Positions 34,460-46,600 of a stretch of DNA of 64,000 nt are shown here, in pieces. Where the stretch lies: assembly GCF_024323335.1 (NCBI RefSeq), contig NC_066584.1, positions 267,832,344 through 267,896,343 of the forward strand, given 5' to 3'. A program made the translations under genes and the position numbers. The notes beneath the pieces were generated by a model, which was given only the letters and a program-made list of their open reading frames with translations, was not told the origin of the DNA and ran no database searches. This stretch comes from Lathyrus oleraceus (lineage: Eukaryota > Streptophyta > Magnoliopsida > Fabales > Fabaceae). Every line of letters begins with the position of its first letter. Position 1 is the stretch's first letter.

Positions 34460-35251
34460 AAAATTTTGGCTAAAACATATATCAGTCCATTTTGTTCACA
34501 AGAATAAAACACATCAGCAGTTAAACAGCATAACAGCGTTTAAGCAGCAGCAGAAGCAAACAGAGTTACTAGCTATAATAGCAACTAGTAAAACACACAA
34601 AAAAACATGGGTACTTCATCTCCCCCTAAGTCTGTTCAATACAAACATCTCCTTCAGCACCTGTAACATTCAGAGTTACCCTCTGACATCTCCTTCAACA
34701 TCACCCGTGCAACACAGAATATGCACATAACATCAAACATCTCCTCCAACATCACAGAACATAACATCATTCTGTTCAGCATCAAACACTCCTTCAACAT
34801 TAGATGTTCATCTGTTTAGCCTGGCTACCACAACACAAAATAACTACACAGCACATAATAACTGCAGCTCTCCACATCTCCACACAATTGCAGTTCTCCA
34901 CATAATAATAACTTCTTCCCCTTTTTAGTTAAAATAGACCAAAGGTGACCAATTAGACAAAATAAATGTCAATCAGTCCTGCAGAGAATGTCTCAAGAGA
35001 TGTTATAACATATAAAATGTTAAAACATAAATGTGAGGTGCTACAAACCATAATTATACACAACTGCAATAGCTGAGATAATCAGAAATCCAGGGAACTC
35101 ATAAAGAGCCCAAATATTACATCATGGCATCAGAAAGGACTGCCAAAAATTACAAACATTAACTAGAAAAACAACAAGACATCCAAGCTTCCAAAACATC
35201 CATAACAACATCCAGAACACACAGTCTTCATAACATGGGGACCATCACAAC
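34460..35251 (-). other. SIRE-A non-coding stretch between extra ORF and 3' LTR
   Basis: About 800 bp with no long ORF. It contains direct repeats such as CATCTCCTTCA/CATCTCCTCCAACATC near 34640-34760. Partly matches 20282-20520 in the deleted SIRE-like element. Confidence 0.6.
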
Positions 35252-37048
35252 TTAGTCTGAGGAAGTAGCATCTTCTTCACCTTCAGATTCAGAACTACCA
35301 CTAGATTGATCTTGAGAATTGGACCTCTCACATGAGGTATGGACATCTGACGCCTTGGCTTCACCAACCTTATCCATCTCTTCCTGCTCCAAACTACTAA
35401 TGAGAACCTCTAAAGCCTCTTTCCTAGCCTTGGAAACCCTAATCCCTTTTTCCAGCTCCTTACAAGTTTCCTTCAATTGAGCAATCAAGCCACCTTGAGA
35501 GGCTGGCTCCTTTCTTGCAGATGTCATGACAACATCGTTGACATGGCTTCCTTCAAATAACTTGTAGTGAATGGACAATGGAGGCTTCCTTCTGCTGGGG
35601 ATACCAGTTGTGTTTAGAATACTAGGTTGCTGGCTTAAAATAAATCCACAAATGATAGAGGGAAAGGCAATAGGTAGCTTTACTGCATTAGTGGAGGCAT
35701 GTCTAACAATTTGTTCAAACATGAACCTTCCAAATTCAAAGTTGACCCTGGTTCCAATAGCATAGATTATTCTTCCAAGACCATTAAAGATAGTTGAGAT
35801 ATGGTTTGTTGGTACCCAGTTGGCTGAACTAATCTTATGCAAGATGGCATATTTAACAGTTAATTTGCCAGTTGGTAGATGCTTTTTACTTGGCCATTCC
35901 TTGACATGGACAATAGTGATTATCCTATAGACTTCATTGTCTGTAGCCTCTAGCTCCACACCTCCTTCAGTTCCTCTTCCTAGGAACTTATTGATAACAG
36001 CAGGGGAGAACCTTACACACCTTCCTCTCACAAAGACCTTGCAGAATTCTTTGCTACTCTTATCAGAAATATCCTTTGGGATATTCACCATAAACTCCTA
36101 AACTAACCCTTCAAAACATTGGGGCAAAGCAACAACTGTTTTCATCAAACCAGCAGTCTTGATCAATTCCATAACCTCTTTCACTTCTACAGCCTCCTTC
36201 CCTAGCTCTCTCTCCACAGCAACTCTCATTTGAATAACAAACTTCCACTTGGCAGCATCATCTTCCATGTGGAAAGAAATGTTGTCCAAATACACAGCTG
36301 CAACCTTAGCTGGAGACTTTTTAACAATCTGCCTGTTAGCTGGAGAGATGTCAGGGACATCAGCTTCGACATCATCTTCAGAATCATAGCTTTCTCTGAT
36401 CTTCCTCTTCTTGACCTCTACTTTACTCCATGATTTAGAGGGTCCTACAGTAACAGTCTTCTTCCTAGTTCTGGCTATCAACATCTCAGCCACAGTCTTC
36501 CCTTTCCTGGTCTTCATTTTCCTTGCAACACTTGGTTTCAAGTGATGAACCAAGGTTTCATCTTCTTCTTCTGAACTCTCTTCCTCCAAATCAATTACTT
36601 TCTCAGCAGTGTCAAGCTTCTTAGAATGAGAATCATATATAGGATCTTTGGTAGGCATGGTTTTTCATAGAGAGCATAGTCCCTCAGCAGCAATGTCTTT
36701 TTATGATCTAGATGAATCATCATCTTTCTCAGTTTGAGGTTCCACCTCAGGTGAGGGGTCTCTTCTAGATAGAGTAGTCGAAACTCCATTGGCTGCATGT
36801 CCTTTGTTTAGAATCCTAGTTACCAGATTCCTAATGATACGATCTGTATAGTGCATGTCATCCTTAGGAGGAGGGTTTTCAGAGTTGTTACCTTGATTGT
36901 TTCCAGCTGTGGAAGAAGGGCTAGGGGCGTCGCTTGGGATTATAGACAGAGGAATAACCTCCAAAATATCTTCATCCAGAAACTCCATGGAGGGAGTCCT
37001 TGCTTTGTAAGTGGGTTTTGATCCAATGGATGAGGGATGTTGGGACAT
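35252..37048 (-). pseudogene. SIRE-A extra ORF downstream of pol ('env-like' position)
   Basis: One frame of 599 codons from ATG 37048 to TGA 35252-35254 with three internal stops: TAA 36701-36703, TGA 36665-36667 and TAG 36098-36100. The N-terminal part is Ser/Pro-rich and low complexity. The middle is Lys/Glu-rich. The third part (36091-35252) is globular, with FVRGRCVRFSPAVINKFLG at its start. It resembles the 'putative plant transposon protein' domain found in many legume retroelement proteins. A coiled coil (LKETCKELEKGIRVSKARKE) and an acidic Ser-rich tail follow. This ORF sits where SIRE1-type elements have an 'envelope-like' ORF. I see no signal peptide or membrane segment, so an envelope role is not supported here. 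Confidence 0.75.
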
Positions 37049-37229
37049 TTTGTTGAACTTTTGAGAGAAATGTTGTTACCCTAGCAGAGGTTGTCTGAGA
37101 AGTTGGATGAATATGGAAATGGTTGTGTAGAGGTAGCGTGTGGAAATGACATAGATACTAGTTCCAATACTAGGTAATGATTTACCATAAATGAGGCACT
37201 TTCTTTTCAGTGGGCAGACAATATTTTTA
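37049..37229 (-). other. SIRE-A spacer between truncated RNase H and extra ORF
   Basis: Short non-coding stretch. The RNase H sequence stops abruptly at about 37230, so the missing C-terminal part was probably deleted here. Confidence 0.55.
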
Positions 37230-37560
37230 TTACCAATTGAGAACTTGTGTCAACATTTGTTTCATCCAAACAAGTTAAGAAGAACTACTCCCAGCTGCTA
37301 TGTACTCAGCTTCAGCAATGGATAGGGACACACAATTTTGTTTCTTGCTAAACCATGATATCAAATTGTTCCCCAAGAAGAAACATCCTCCTGATTGCTT
37401 TTCCTATCATCAGCACTTCAAGCCCAGTCAGCATCACAGTAACCAGTCAGCATAGATCCAGATCCATGAGTATATAACATCCCATAGTCACTGGTGTCAT
37501 TGACATATTTCAGTATTCTCTTCACTTGGTTTATGTGACTGACTTTTGGTTCAGCTTGAT
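37230..37560 (-). pseudogene. SIRE-A RNase H, truncated
   Basis: GYCDADWA ends in TGA 37418-37420. Further downstream the frame has lost a base (near 37395), after which LISWFSKKQNCVSLS, AEAEYIAAG and LVWMKQML can be read. The domain ends there. The usual last 90 or so residues of a copia RNase H, including the HIDIRHHF-type motif, are absent. Confidence 0.82.
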
Positions 37561-38415
37561 ATCTAGCACAAACACCTACAACAAATGCAATGTCAGGTCT
37601 GCTTGTTGTGAGATATATCAGACTACCTATCATGCTTCTGTATAGACTTTGATCTACACTGACACCATTTTCATCTTTGGAGATTTTCACATGTGTAGGA
37701 GCAGGTGTCCTTTTATGACTTGCATTCTCCATGCCAAACTTCTTAACAATGTTCTTGGCATCTTTGCTCTGAGATAGAAAGATAGAATCTTTCACCTGCT
37801 TGACTTGTACACCAAGAAAGTAGGTATGCTCTCCAACAAGGCTCATCTCAAACTCAGACAGCATTAGTCTAACAAAATGTTCAACCATCTGATCCGACAT
37901 CCCACCAAACACAATTTCATCTACATATATTTGTGCCACCATGAGCTTCCCTCCTTCATTCTTCACAAATAGGGTCTTGTCAAAACCTTATTTCCTGTAT
38001 CCATTGTTAGTGAGGAACACTGTGAGTCTCTCATACCAAGCTCTAGGAGCTTGCTTCAACCCATAGAGGGATTTCTTCAATCTGTAACATGCTTTGGAAG
38101 ATTTGGATCTGTGAATCCTTTAGGTTGTTCAACATATACTTCCTCATTTAAGTAGCTATTCAAGAAGGAACTTTTTACATCCATTTGGAACAGTTTGAAT
38201 TTTAGAATACATGTCACTCCAAGCAATAATATAATGGACTCAAGGAGAGCTACAAGAGCAAATGTTTCATCAAAATCCACTCCTTCAATTTGAGTATATC
38301 CTTGTGCTACTAATCTTGCTTTGTTTTTAGTAACAACCCATTGTTCATCAGATTTATTCTTATACACCCACTTTGTACCTATGACATTTACTCCTTCAGG
38401 TCTAGGAACCAGTTG
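37561..38415 (-). pseudogene. SIRE-A reverse transcriptase
   Basis: Copia RT motifs are KARLVAQGYTQ, FQMDVKSSFLN, EEVYVEQPKGF, YGLKQAPRAWYERL and YFLGVQV. One base is lost near 38082 (frame ends TGA 38077-38079), TAA lies at 37988-37990, and the frame resumes from there. The active-site YVDD reads YVDE: the second Asp, a metal ligand, is Glu at 37916-37918. RT would be dead even without the frame breaks. The C-terminal part (SLYRSMIGSLIYLTTSRPDI) leads into RNase H. Confidence 0.9.
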
Positions 38416-39672
38416 TCATAATTCATTCCTCTTGAATTGACCAAACTCCTCCTGCATGGCATTGATCCAGAACCCATCAGTCAAGGCTTCCTCGACATTC
38501 CTAGGTTCAATCTTGGACACAAAGCAGCCATGTGAAATCACTTCCCTTGATCTAGTAGTGACCCCTTTATTTGGATCTCTTATAATGAGATCTTTGGGAT
38601 GATCCTTCTGAACTCTGATGGAGGATCCCTTGTTGATCTTGTCATCTTCAGGTTCAGCTTGAGGAGCTTCACTCTCCTTATTTTTGTCAGAGAAGTCATT
38701 TGGGGAATCATTCAGAGATATCTCGACATCGTTTGTGACATCAGTCTGTTGGTCATCAACCACAACATTGATAGATTCCATCATTACATTAGTTCTGGAA
38801 TTAAAGACTCTGTATGCTATTGTGTTTGTTGAATAGCCCAAAAATATTCCCTCAGCACTTTTGGGATCCATCTTCCTTCTTTGTTCACGATCAGTCAAGA
38901 TATAGCATTTACTATCAAATACATGGAAGTATTTGACTGTAGGTCTTCTTCCTTTCCAGACTTCATATAGGGTTGTAGGAGTCCCTTTATTCAATGTCAC
39001 TCTGTTGTGAACGTAGCAGGCTGTGTTTATGGCTTCATCCCAAAAATGGTAGGGCAATTTCTTAGCATGAATCATAACTATGGATGATTCTTGAAGAGTT
39101 CTATTTTTTCTTTCCACCACACTATTTTGCTGGGGAGTAATAGAAGATGAGAACTCATGGTGAATTCCTTCTGAAGAACAAAATTCAACAAATTTGTTGT
39201 TCTCAAATTCCTTCCCATGATCACTTCTAATTTTGGTAACTGGACTTTCCTTTTCTCTTTGATGTTTTAGACAAAGATCCTTAAAGACTTCAAAAACATT
39301 AGATTTTTCTCTTATAAAATTGATCCAGGTGTATCTGGAGAAGTCATCCACTACTACATATGCATACTTCTTCCCACCAAGGCCTTCCACCTGCATGGGT
39401 CCCATCAAATCCATATGGAGGAGTTCCAAAACTTTTGTAGTGGTGTCATGTCTGAGCTTCTGGTGTGACATCCTTCTCCGTTTTCCAATATGACATTCTC
39501 CACAGACTTTTGCTTCATCAATCTTCAAGTAGGGAATTCCTCTAACAGCTTCATTAGATATAATCCTCTTCATACCTTTGAGATGCAGTTGGCCTAATCT
39601 TTGATGCCATATCTTCACTTCTTCTTCTTTGGCCAAAGTACACATTGAAGAGTAACCAGTTTCTTGAGAACT
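38416..39672 (-). pseudogene. SIRE-A integrase
   Basis: Open frame between TAG 39673-39675 and TGA 38416-38418. The zinc-binding HHCC is seen as IWHQRLGQLH and VCGECHIGK. Catalytic D, D, E are in LLHMDLMGP, RSDHGKEFEN and QNSVVERKNRTL. A long C-terminal region includes the chromodomain-free copia GKRRMS/GYS motifs (FLGYSTNT) and an acidic linker. All three catalytic residues are present, so this is the best preserved domain of SIRE-A. Both flanking stops sit at positions where Trp is usual. Confidence 0.92.
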
Positions 39673-39675
39673 CTA

Positions 39676-39996
39676 CATGTAGCAGTTGTCTTTAGACCTA
39701 ACTCCTTTCATGATCACTTCATTTTCTGTGTTAGTAATCAGACATTCAGTTCTAGTGAAGTTTACATTTAGACCTTGGTCACACAATTGACTGATGCTTA
39801 TTAAATTAGCAGTTAATCCCTTAACAAGTAGGACATTGTCAAGGTCAAGAACTCTAGGGCAATCAAGCTTACCAATCCCCTTGATATTACCCTTTGCTCC
39901 ATCACCAAAGGTTACATAACTTGTGGCATGAGGATGAAGGCCAGTTAGCAGGTTTTTGTTTCCAGTCATGTGTCTGGAGCACCCACTGTCAAAATA
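39676..39996 (-). pseudogene. SIRE-A protease
   Basis: The copia protease core DSGCSRHMTG lies at 39961-39990 with the D-S-G active site. It follows TAG 39997-39999 in the same frame (Trp is usual there) and ends at TAG 39673-39675. The C-terminal part contains NLISISQLCDQGL, the typical end of the copia protease before the integrase zinc region. Confidence 0.87.
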
Positions 39997-41697
39997 CTAA
40001 TCTTCTTTGGCTGAAACTCTGAAGGAAGTATGAGCTATCAAACTTGTAACATTAGTCCTAGGAACCCATTGCTTTTTATTGACAGGTCTGTGATGTTTGG
40101 GTCTAGGTTGATAATGAGCAGGTTGAGGGTAACCATACAGCTTATAGCAGAAGGGTTTTGTGTGGCCAAACATCCCACAGTAATGACATCTCCATTTTTG
40201 ATGTTTCCCTTTCTGTTGTCTTCCTTTATGATGTTGTGACATGTGATGTGACATCGCAGGTTTGCTATCAATATGGTTGCACTTATGTTTGGATTTAGGT
40301 TTGACACCAGTGTAACTGCACTCATCCTTAGATTCATTGAACCCAATGCCAGATCTGTCTCCTGTTATTTGACCAGTCTGGAGAATCTTGTCTAAGGTGT
40401 CTGATCCATTTTTAAGCGTTCTTACATACTTGGTCATCTCATCCAGTTTAGAATTCAAGAGTACAGCTTCAGTCTTCAACTTGGAGATGGTTTCCACATG
40501 TTCTGCCTTCTCATTCTTCAGCTGAGCTATAACTTTCTTCTGGCTTTCCACTTGTCTGCACACTTTTGCACTTCTGTGATATAACTCTCTATAGGTAGTG
40601 GCCAGCTCTTCAAAGGTTACTTTATTATCACTTGAATATTCATCATAACCCCATCTTCCAGTCAAGGTAGTCACAAGATATGCAGCCTCTTCTATTTCAC
40701 TTTCATCAGACCAAGTGGCAGCAAGACTCCTCCTCTGTTTCTTGAGGTAGGTCCCACATTCAGTTCTAATGTGACCATACCCATCACATTCATGGAACTG
40801 AACTCCTTTTCCTTCTTTGTGCTTTTCATCTGACCTTGTTCTTCTTCCACTATTGTTGGATTTACTGATGTCAGTTGCGATGTTCTTGACATTGGCCCTA
40901 GATCTTACATTCATCTTTTTCACAAGTTTGTTGAACTGTCTTCCCAGGATTGCTACATCATTTACCAGATCTTCATCAATATCTTGACCACCTTCCTCAT
41001 CTTCCCCTTCAGTGTTTGGCATGAAGGCTATGTTCTTGGCTTTCTTTTCAGATCCATCACACATTCCCATCTCAAATGTTTGGAGGCATCTAATTAGCTC
41101 ATCAACTCTCATATTTGAGATGTCTTGAGATTCTTCTATGGTTGTCGCCTTCATAGCAAATCTCTTAGGGATTGACCTGAGTATTTTCCTTACTAACTTT
41201 TCATCTGACATCTTCTCTCCCAGAGCTCCTGAGGCATTAGCAATTTCAAGGATATTCATGTGAAATTCATGAATATTTTCATCTTCTTTCATCCTTAAAT
41301 TTTCAAACTTGGTAGTGAGCAGCTGCAATCTAGACATCTTTACTCTAGAGGTGCCTTAATGAGTGGTCTTGAGGATGTCCCAAGCATCTTTAGCCACCTC
41401 AAAGTTGTTTACCAATCTGAAGATATTCTTGTCTACTTCATTGAATATAGCATTCAATGCTTTAGAATTTCCAAGGGCTAGATCATCCTCCTCCTTGGAC
41501 CATTGTTCTTCAGGCTTCTTATCAGTAGTGGCTTCTTCTACCTTAGTAACTACTGAATGTTCCCAGCCTGTTAACACAACCTTCCAAGCCTTATTATCAA
41601 GAAATTTTAGGAAAGCTACCATTCGAGGTTTCCAATAGTCATAGTTAGATCCATCCAAAATTGGTGGCCTGTGAACAAATCTTCCATCTCTCTCCAT
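39997..41697 (-). pseudogene. gag: SIRE-A gag
   Basis: Start ATG 41697 opens with a gag N-terminus (PPILDGSNYDYWKPRM) typical of plant copia. An internal TAA at 41356-41358 is followed in frame by the gag core (MSRLQLLTTKFENLRM). There are two zinc knuckles. The first (HECDGYGHIRTEC) has lost its leading Cys (QFHEC). The second (CHYCGMFGHTKPFC) is intact. A coiled-coil segment lies between them. The frame ends at TAG 39997-39999, just before the protease, so gag, protease and integrase form one frame as is usual for copia. Confidence 0.92.
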
Positions 41698-41750
41698 AGT
41701 ACCAGAAAGTATTGTCCCTAGATCTCACCCAGAACCAGAGCAGGACACCA

Positions 41751-41762
41751 GCTCTGATACCA
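41751..41762 (-). other. SIRE-A primer binding site (initiator tRNA-Met)
   Basis: On the minus strand TGGTATCAGAGC, complementary to the 3' end of initiator tRNA-Met, stands two bases from the 5' LTR. It primes minus-strand DNA synthesis and confirms the orientation. Confidence 0.93.
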
Positions 41763-41764
41763 AT

Positions 41765-42804
41765 TGAAATTATGGTATCAGATATGAGATGTCGAAGTTA
41801 ATGTCACGACACTAATATCTGAATAAAACAAACAAGATAAAGATAAAGAACAGTAATGCAAGAGACACAAGTAATTGTTAACCCAGTTCCGTGCAAGTCA
41901 CCTATGTCTGGGGGCTACCAAGCCAGGAAGCAAATCCACTAAATTGAATCAGTTCAAAGACTCTCAGTAAACTACACAAGTTACAGTCTTTTTCACCTAA
42001 TCTCTACCCGTATGACTTCTACCTAAGAACTCTTAGATATGAGATCCCATCTCACTCCCCCTCAATCACACCTGTGATATTAAACAAGAATTACTTATGA
42101 AAAGAAGACACTCTTCAAAAACACACACTTGATCTTACTTAGCAGCTTCAAGGAAGTAGACACACACTCATGCTTAAAAGCTTTGAGTGACAAATTACAA
42201 CTCAAAAATTAGACCAATTCAATCATCTTTGGATGAATTGAATGGCTTACAAGTCACACAACCACACAAGACTTAAACCCTTATTCTCTCTCAATATTTC
42301 ACTTTGTATTTCTTGTGTATCAAATCAGGTTTTCCATGTCCTTTTTATAGAAGCATTCAGCTGGGCTTGGACATCATAAAACCCTAAAACTATTTTCCAT
42401 TCAAATCTTCTTATGACAGTTGGTTAGATCTCTTTAGAAAATAAGTTAAATCACGTTGTAATCATTGATTGATAGCGTTCGCAATTAACTCATCAATCAA
42501 ACATAGATTGCCATTAAAAGCGCAATCACATAACACATAACATTCAGACTGAATGTTCTGTGTACAGATGTCATGACATCGGGTCTGACATCCTGGAATA
42601 ATCCTGCATAATTCCATTTTAAATATCCAGCAGGTACATTATATCAGATGTCATGACATCGGGTATGACATGCTGAAACAATCCTGCATAATTATATTTT
42701 AAACCTCCAGCAGGTACAAGATATCTTATGTTAATATATCATATGAAACATCTTGTGAACACTCTTTGTTTTACCAAAATTGTTGCCAACTCTTAGAACC
42801 AACA
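41765..42804 (-). repeat. SIRE-A 5' LTR
   Basis: Bounded by TGAAATTATGG and AGAACCAACA. Contains the LTR core at about 41880-41935 and two perfect TGTCATGACA palindromes (42569-42578, 42649-42658). Confidence 0.94.
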
Positions 42805-42809
42805 CTAAA

Positions 42810-43623
42810 TGTCCAAGGTAATCTGGGTTTCTATTGACATTCTTGTTTATTAGTTTGCTACTCATTGGTCAGATCTTTTCAACTCTTAACTTTTAATTTT
42901 GTGCATAGGATTAGTCTTTTCATCTCCTCCCCATTTCTTTAATTTCAAAATCTCTCTCTCCCTTTTAAAAACTCTTCTTTGTTTGAGTTTTTTTGTTCTA
43001 AAATTTGACCACTTTGCAAAAAGGTAGAAACTTTGACCTTATGCCATTGCATTTTCAAACTTCTTTTCTTAAATCAAACTTGTAAATAAACTTAACTATA
43101 CTTGACTTAAACTTTCGAAAAGCCAAAAAAAGAACTAACTCATTCAAACCATTTTTAGGCCTTTGTGCCTTTCAAACTTAATTTTTTTTGTTAAAAGCAA
43201 CACATCCACTTTGAAATTTGTATCACGAACTAAGAGGTTTTGATCTCTCATTTTTATGTTTGTACGTAGGCACAAGTCCAAAGGTTATGTCAAACACAAA
43301 AATATAATTAATGAAATTCTTTTCTAATCCCCCCATTCTATTTGTTTGTAAACATCATTTTGTACCAAATACGCATGCACACAAAAAGGGCTCCCTAGGA
43401 GTACCTAGGACACTTTGGGTGCTAACACCTTCATTCTGTGTAACCAACCCCCTTACCTGTAATCTCTGACATTTTATTAGTTTTGATTTTAAAACTTCTT
43501 ACTTTTGGGTTTTGTTCGTACTTTTTTCCCTTTTCCCTTGGAAACAATAAAAGCGCGGTGGCGACTCTTGTTATTTTATGTCTAGCTTATCCATAGCTTG
43601 ATGATTATGAATTTATCGCTACA
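42810..43623 (+). mobile_element. Ogre-2 3' LTR, second part
   Basis: Resumes after the CTAAA duplication. Contains the LTR hairpin (43227-43272, one arm mutated to CTAAG), the block TTTGGGTGCTAACACCTTC (about 43413-43431) and AATAAAAGCGCGGTGGCGAC (about 43547-43566) before the end TATCGCTACA. Confidence 0.88.
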
Positions 43624-46600
43624 GTTACACAGAGGGAATGTGTTAGCACCCAAAGTGTCCTAGGTACTCCTAGGGATCCCTTTTTATGTGTGTATGTGTT
43701 TTGGTATAAAAGATGTTGGAAGAAATAGAGTGTGGGGATGATAAAATAATTAATTGATTATATTTTTTTGCTTGATAATACCTTCGGACTTGTACCTACG
43801 TACCAACATAAAAATGAGGGATCAAAACCTCGTAGTTCGAGGTATCAATTTCAAAATGAGTGGATTGGTTTTAATCAAAATTTAAGTGAAAAAATGGCAG
43901 AAAAGGCTCAAAAGTTTGGATGAGTGTTAGTTCTTTTTGTCTTGTGAAATTTTAAGTCAATATGAATAGATTTATTTACAAGTTTTATTTAATAAAAAGG
44001 TTGGAAAACTCATTGGCATAAGGCCAAATTTTCTAATCATTTAAATAGAGTCTAAGTTTGAAATCACAAGCAAAGAATTTTTTTTGAAAAGGGGGAGAGA
44101 TTTTGAAATTTAAGAAGTGGGAGGAGATGAAGAGACTAATCCTAAGCATAAAATTAAAATTTAAGAGTTGAAAAGATCGGACCAATGGGATGCAATCCAA
44201 CAAACAAGAATGTCTTATAGAAAACCCACTTTCCCTTTAGACTTTGAATCAAGCAATTATCAATAAGCAATTAGCAATATCATACATCATGAATATCAAG
44301 GCATCAAATAAAGAGAGCCACATCCAAGCAAGAAAATCCCATAGCTAGCAGTTTTCTTTGTCCTTTCATGTAGCAGATGAAATACTCCTTAATTAACTCA
44401 GAATAAAGCATTATACATGATATCAAAATAACAATTTGTATCAAGACCATGTAACAGATGAGTTCGAGTGAATCCCAATACTTACATCATATGAAGGCCC
44501 AAATCACAATAACTTGGTCTCAAAATGTTGGCATTGGCCAAGTCCTTTTGCATATGGAATGTTGCCTAATCCTAAGTCTAGAAGTTCAGATCAAACTCAA
44601 TAGTCCACTCAAACATTTTTTAAAGTTTTCGTTGTTCATTAGGTATTTTAAGGTTCTAAGACCAAAAAGACAATCAAAATACACAAACAAAATATACAAT
44701 CACAAAATATGGCTCAAATGAGCAAAGTGAAAATGGCATAAACATAACCAAGTAAAATGAAATGTAAATGGCAATGAATGGTAAATGACTAAAAATCAAA
44801 TTGCATAAAGTAAATGATTTGAAAGTAAAGAAATATTAATAAGAGTTAGTCAAATGTTAGTCAATGTTAATTGAATGTTAATGATGTTTTTCTTTTTAAT
44901 TGATTAAGTCATTCTTTGGAGAACACTCAACCATATATTCACAAGCATGGATCCTTGAACCAAGACATCTTGCATAAGAAGGAAAAAAGGCCAAGTTTCC
45001 ATACAATACCATGAAAGATAAGAGACTTACAATATCATTTACTAGAATGTTGTGCCTTTAGGGTCAAGTTTAGATCTATGTTAAGCAATCGTAATTGGAT
45101 TTATGTATAAGTCATAACAATCTGAGGCTACGCAATAAAAATTTAGGTGTTAATGCATGTTAGAGATTTGGTATAATGAACCAAACTTCTAAAAAATACC
45201 ACACACTAAAAGAAAAGATCAAAAAGTATGGACCTATCTCATCCATAATTATATTGGTTCACTTGACATAAGGTCATTGATGTACCAATTAGCCTTAGGA
45301 TATTAAGACTTCATTGGTCAATGAAAGGGTTGGGAAAGAATAGGGCTGAAGATGAACGGGGAGGGGGGGATGAGAGAAAGACAAATTGATCATGGGAGGA
45401 CTTTTATCATATTAAAATCATTCATTCATTTTGAGAGATGAAATGTATATTTCATCAATACCATAAATCCAGTGATTTTAATCCAACCAAAGTCAATTCA
45501 ACCTTGACCAAGGCCCAAACAAATAGTCAAAATGGCTCAACATAATTTTTACACAATTAATCCATTAAAAATGAAATTAAAAATTCATTAAAATAAAAAT
45601 TAGTTTGGTCAAAACCTAAAACCTCTTTAAAACAGCAAATAAATGGCCAAGAGATTTATCCTAGGTCAAACTAGGTCAAAGTGAGTACACGCTTGGTATG
45701 CAAAAGCAAGGGCTAAATTTAAAACGTTGAACCAAGATCATATGGTTGGAACCTTGCCAATATACCATCGGAGCCCTAGCTCCGGTCATCTTCTTCGGTG
45801 GACCTCATCGAACAGGTCCACCTTCAACTTAATGAAAAATGAAAAACAAGGACACTATTTCAAAGAGAAAATGCTCAGGATCATCAATTTGGCCTTAATT
45901 TTCTCCAATTTCAAGTATATAAAAAGATAGAGGGATTTGAATTTTGAGGATCATGAACTGAGTTCCTTCGATTTGATCTCAAAGAAACTCAATCTTGTTT
46001 CCTACATTAGTAGGACTTCGGCCAACCAAAAATCACAAATAATAATGAATTATTGAGATAGAATTGAAGAGATGAAGTTTCTGAGTTTTAACCTTCGAGC
46101 AGCTTCAAATTTTCTTGATCTTGGTATGGATTTTGTTGATTCTTCCTCCTGTTGCTTGTCGTGATCAATTGAAATGAAAAAGGGCAATGAATTCTTTGGA
46201 GTTTGAATTTTAAAATAGAAGGTGAAATTCAAACTCGATTTCAATGAAATCCTCAAGAAATTCTATGGAGTGAGGGGTCTGAGTTGTCTTGGCAAAGCTT
46301 GGCCAAGGTGTTCATGCATTTCTGAGCTCAGGGCACTTGTATTTATAGGCTTATCACATGCTTTCCACACACTTCCTTTCAAATATCCAAAAATAGAAAT
46401 GACCTCATGCAAGCTTGCATGGATATGAGTTAGGCCCAAATAATGATTGGAATTGGTCCAAAATTGTGCACATGTGATGCTGAAAGAAATTCATGAAGCC
46501 ATGTAATGTGGAATGGAAATTGGTCATGAGAATCTTCCAAATGGGACCATGCATTGCACTCATGTGCAAGTCCCTCAAAATTGATTCAAATCAGATGATC

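Larger units (their letters stand above)
33407..42804 (-). mobile_element. SIRE-A: SIRE/Maximus-type Ty1/copia element with both LTRs
   Basis: A 9398-bp element with LTRs of 1039 and 1040 bp and the perfect target duplication CTAAA (33402-33406 and 42805-42809), in the Ogre-2 LTR. On the minus strand the order is 5' LTR, primer site, gag, protease, integrase, RT, RNase H, an extra ORF, polypurine tract and 3' LTR. Integrase before RT marks Ty1/copia, and the extra ORF after pol marks the SIRE/Maximus lineage. All ORFs carry stops or shifts and RNase H is truncated, so it is inactive. Confidence 0.95.

Noticed and set aside
36098..36658. Separate genes in the SIRE-A extra ORF region
   Set aside because: The three pieces are in one frame and are split only by stop codons.
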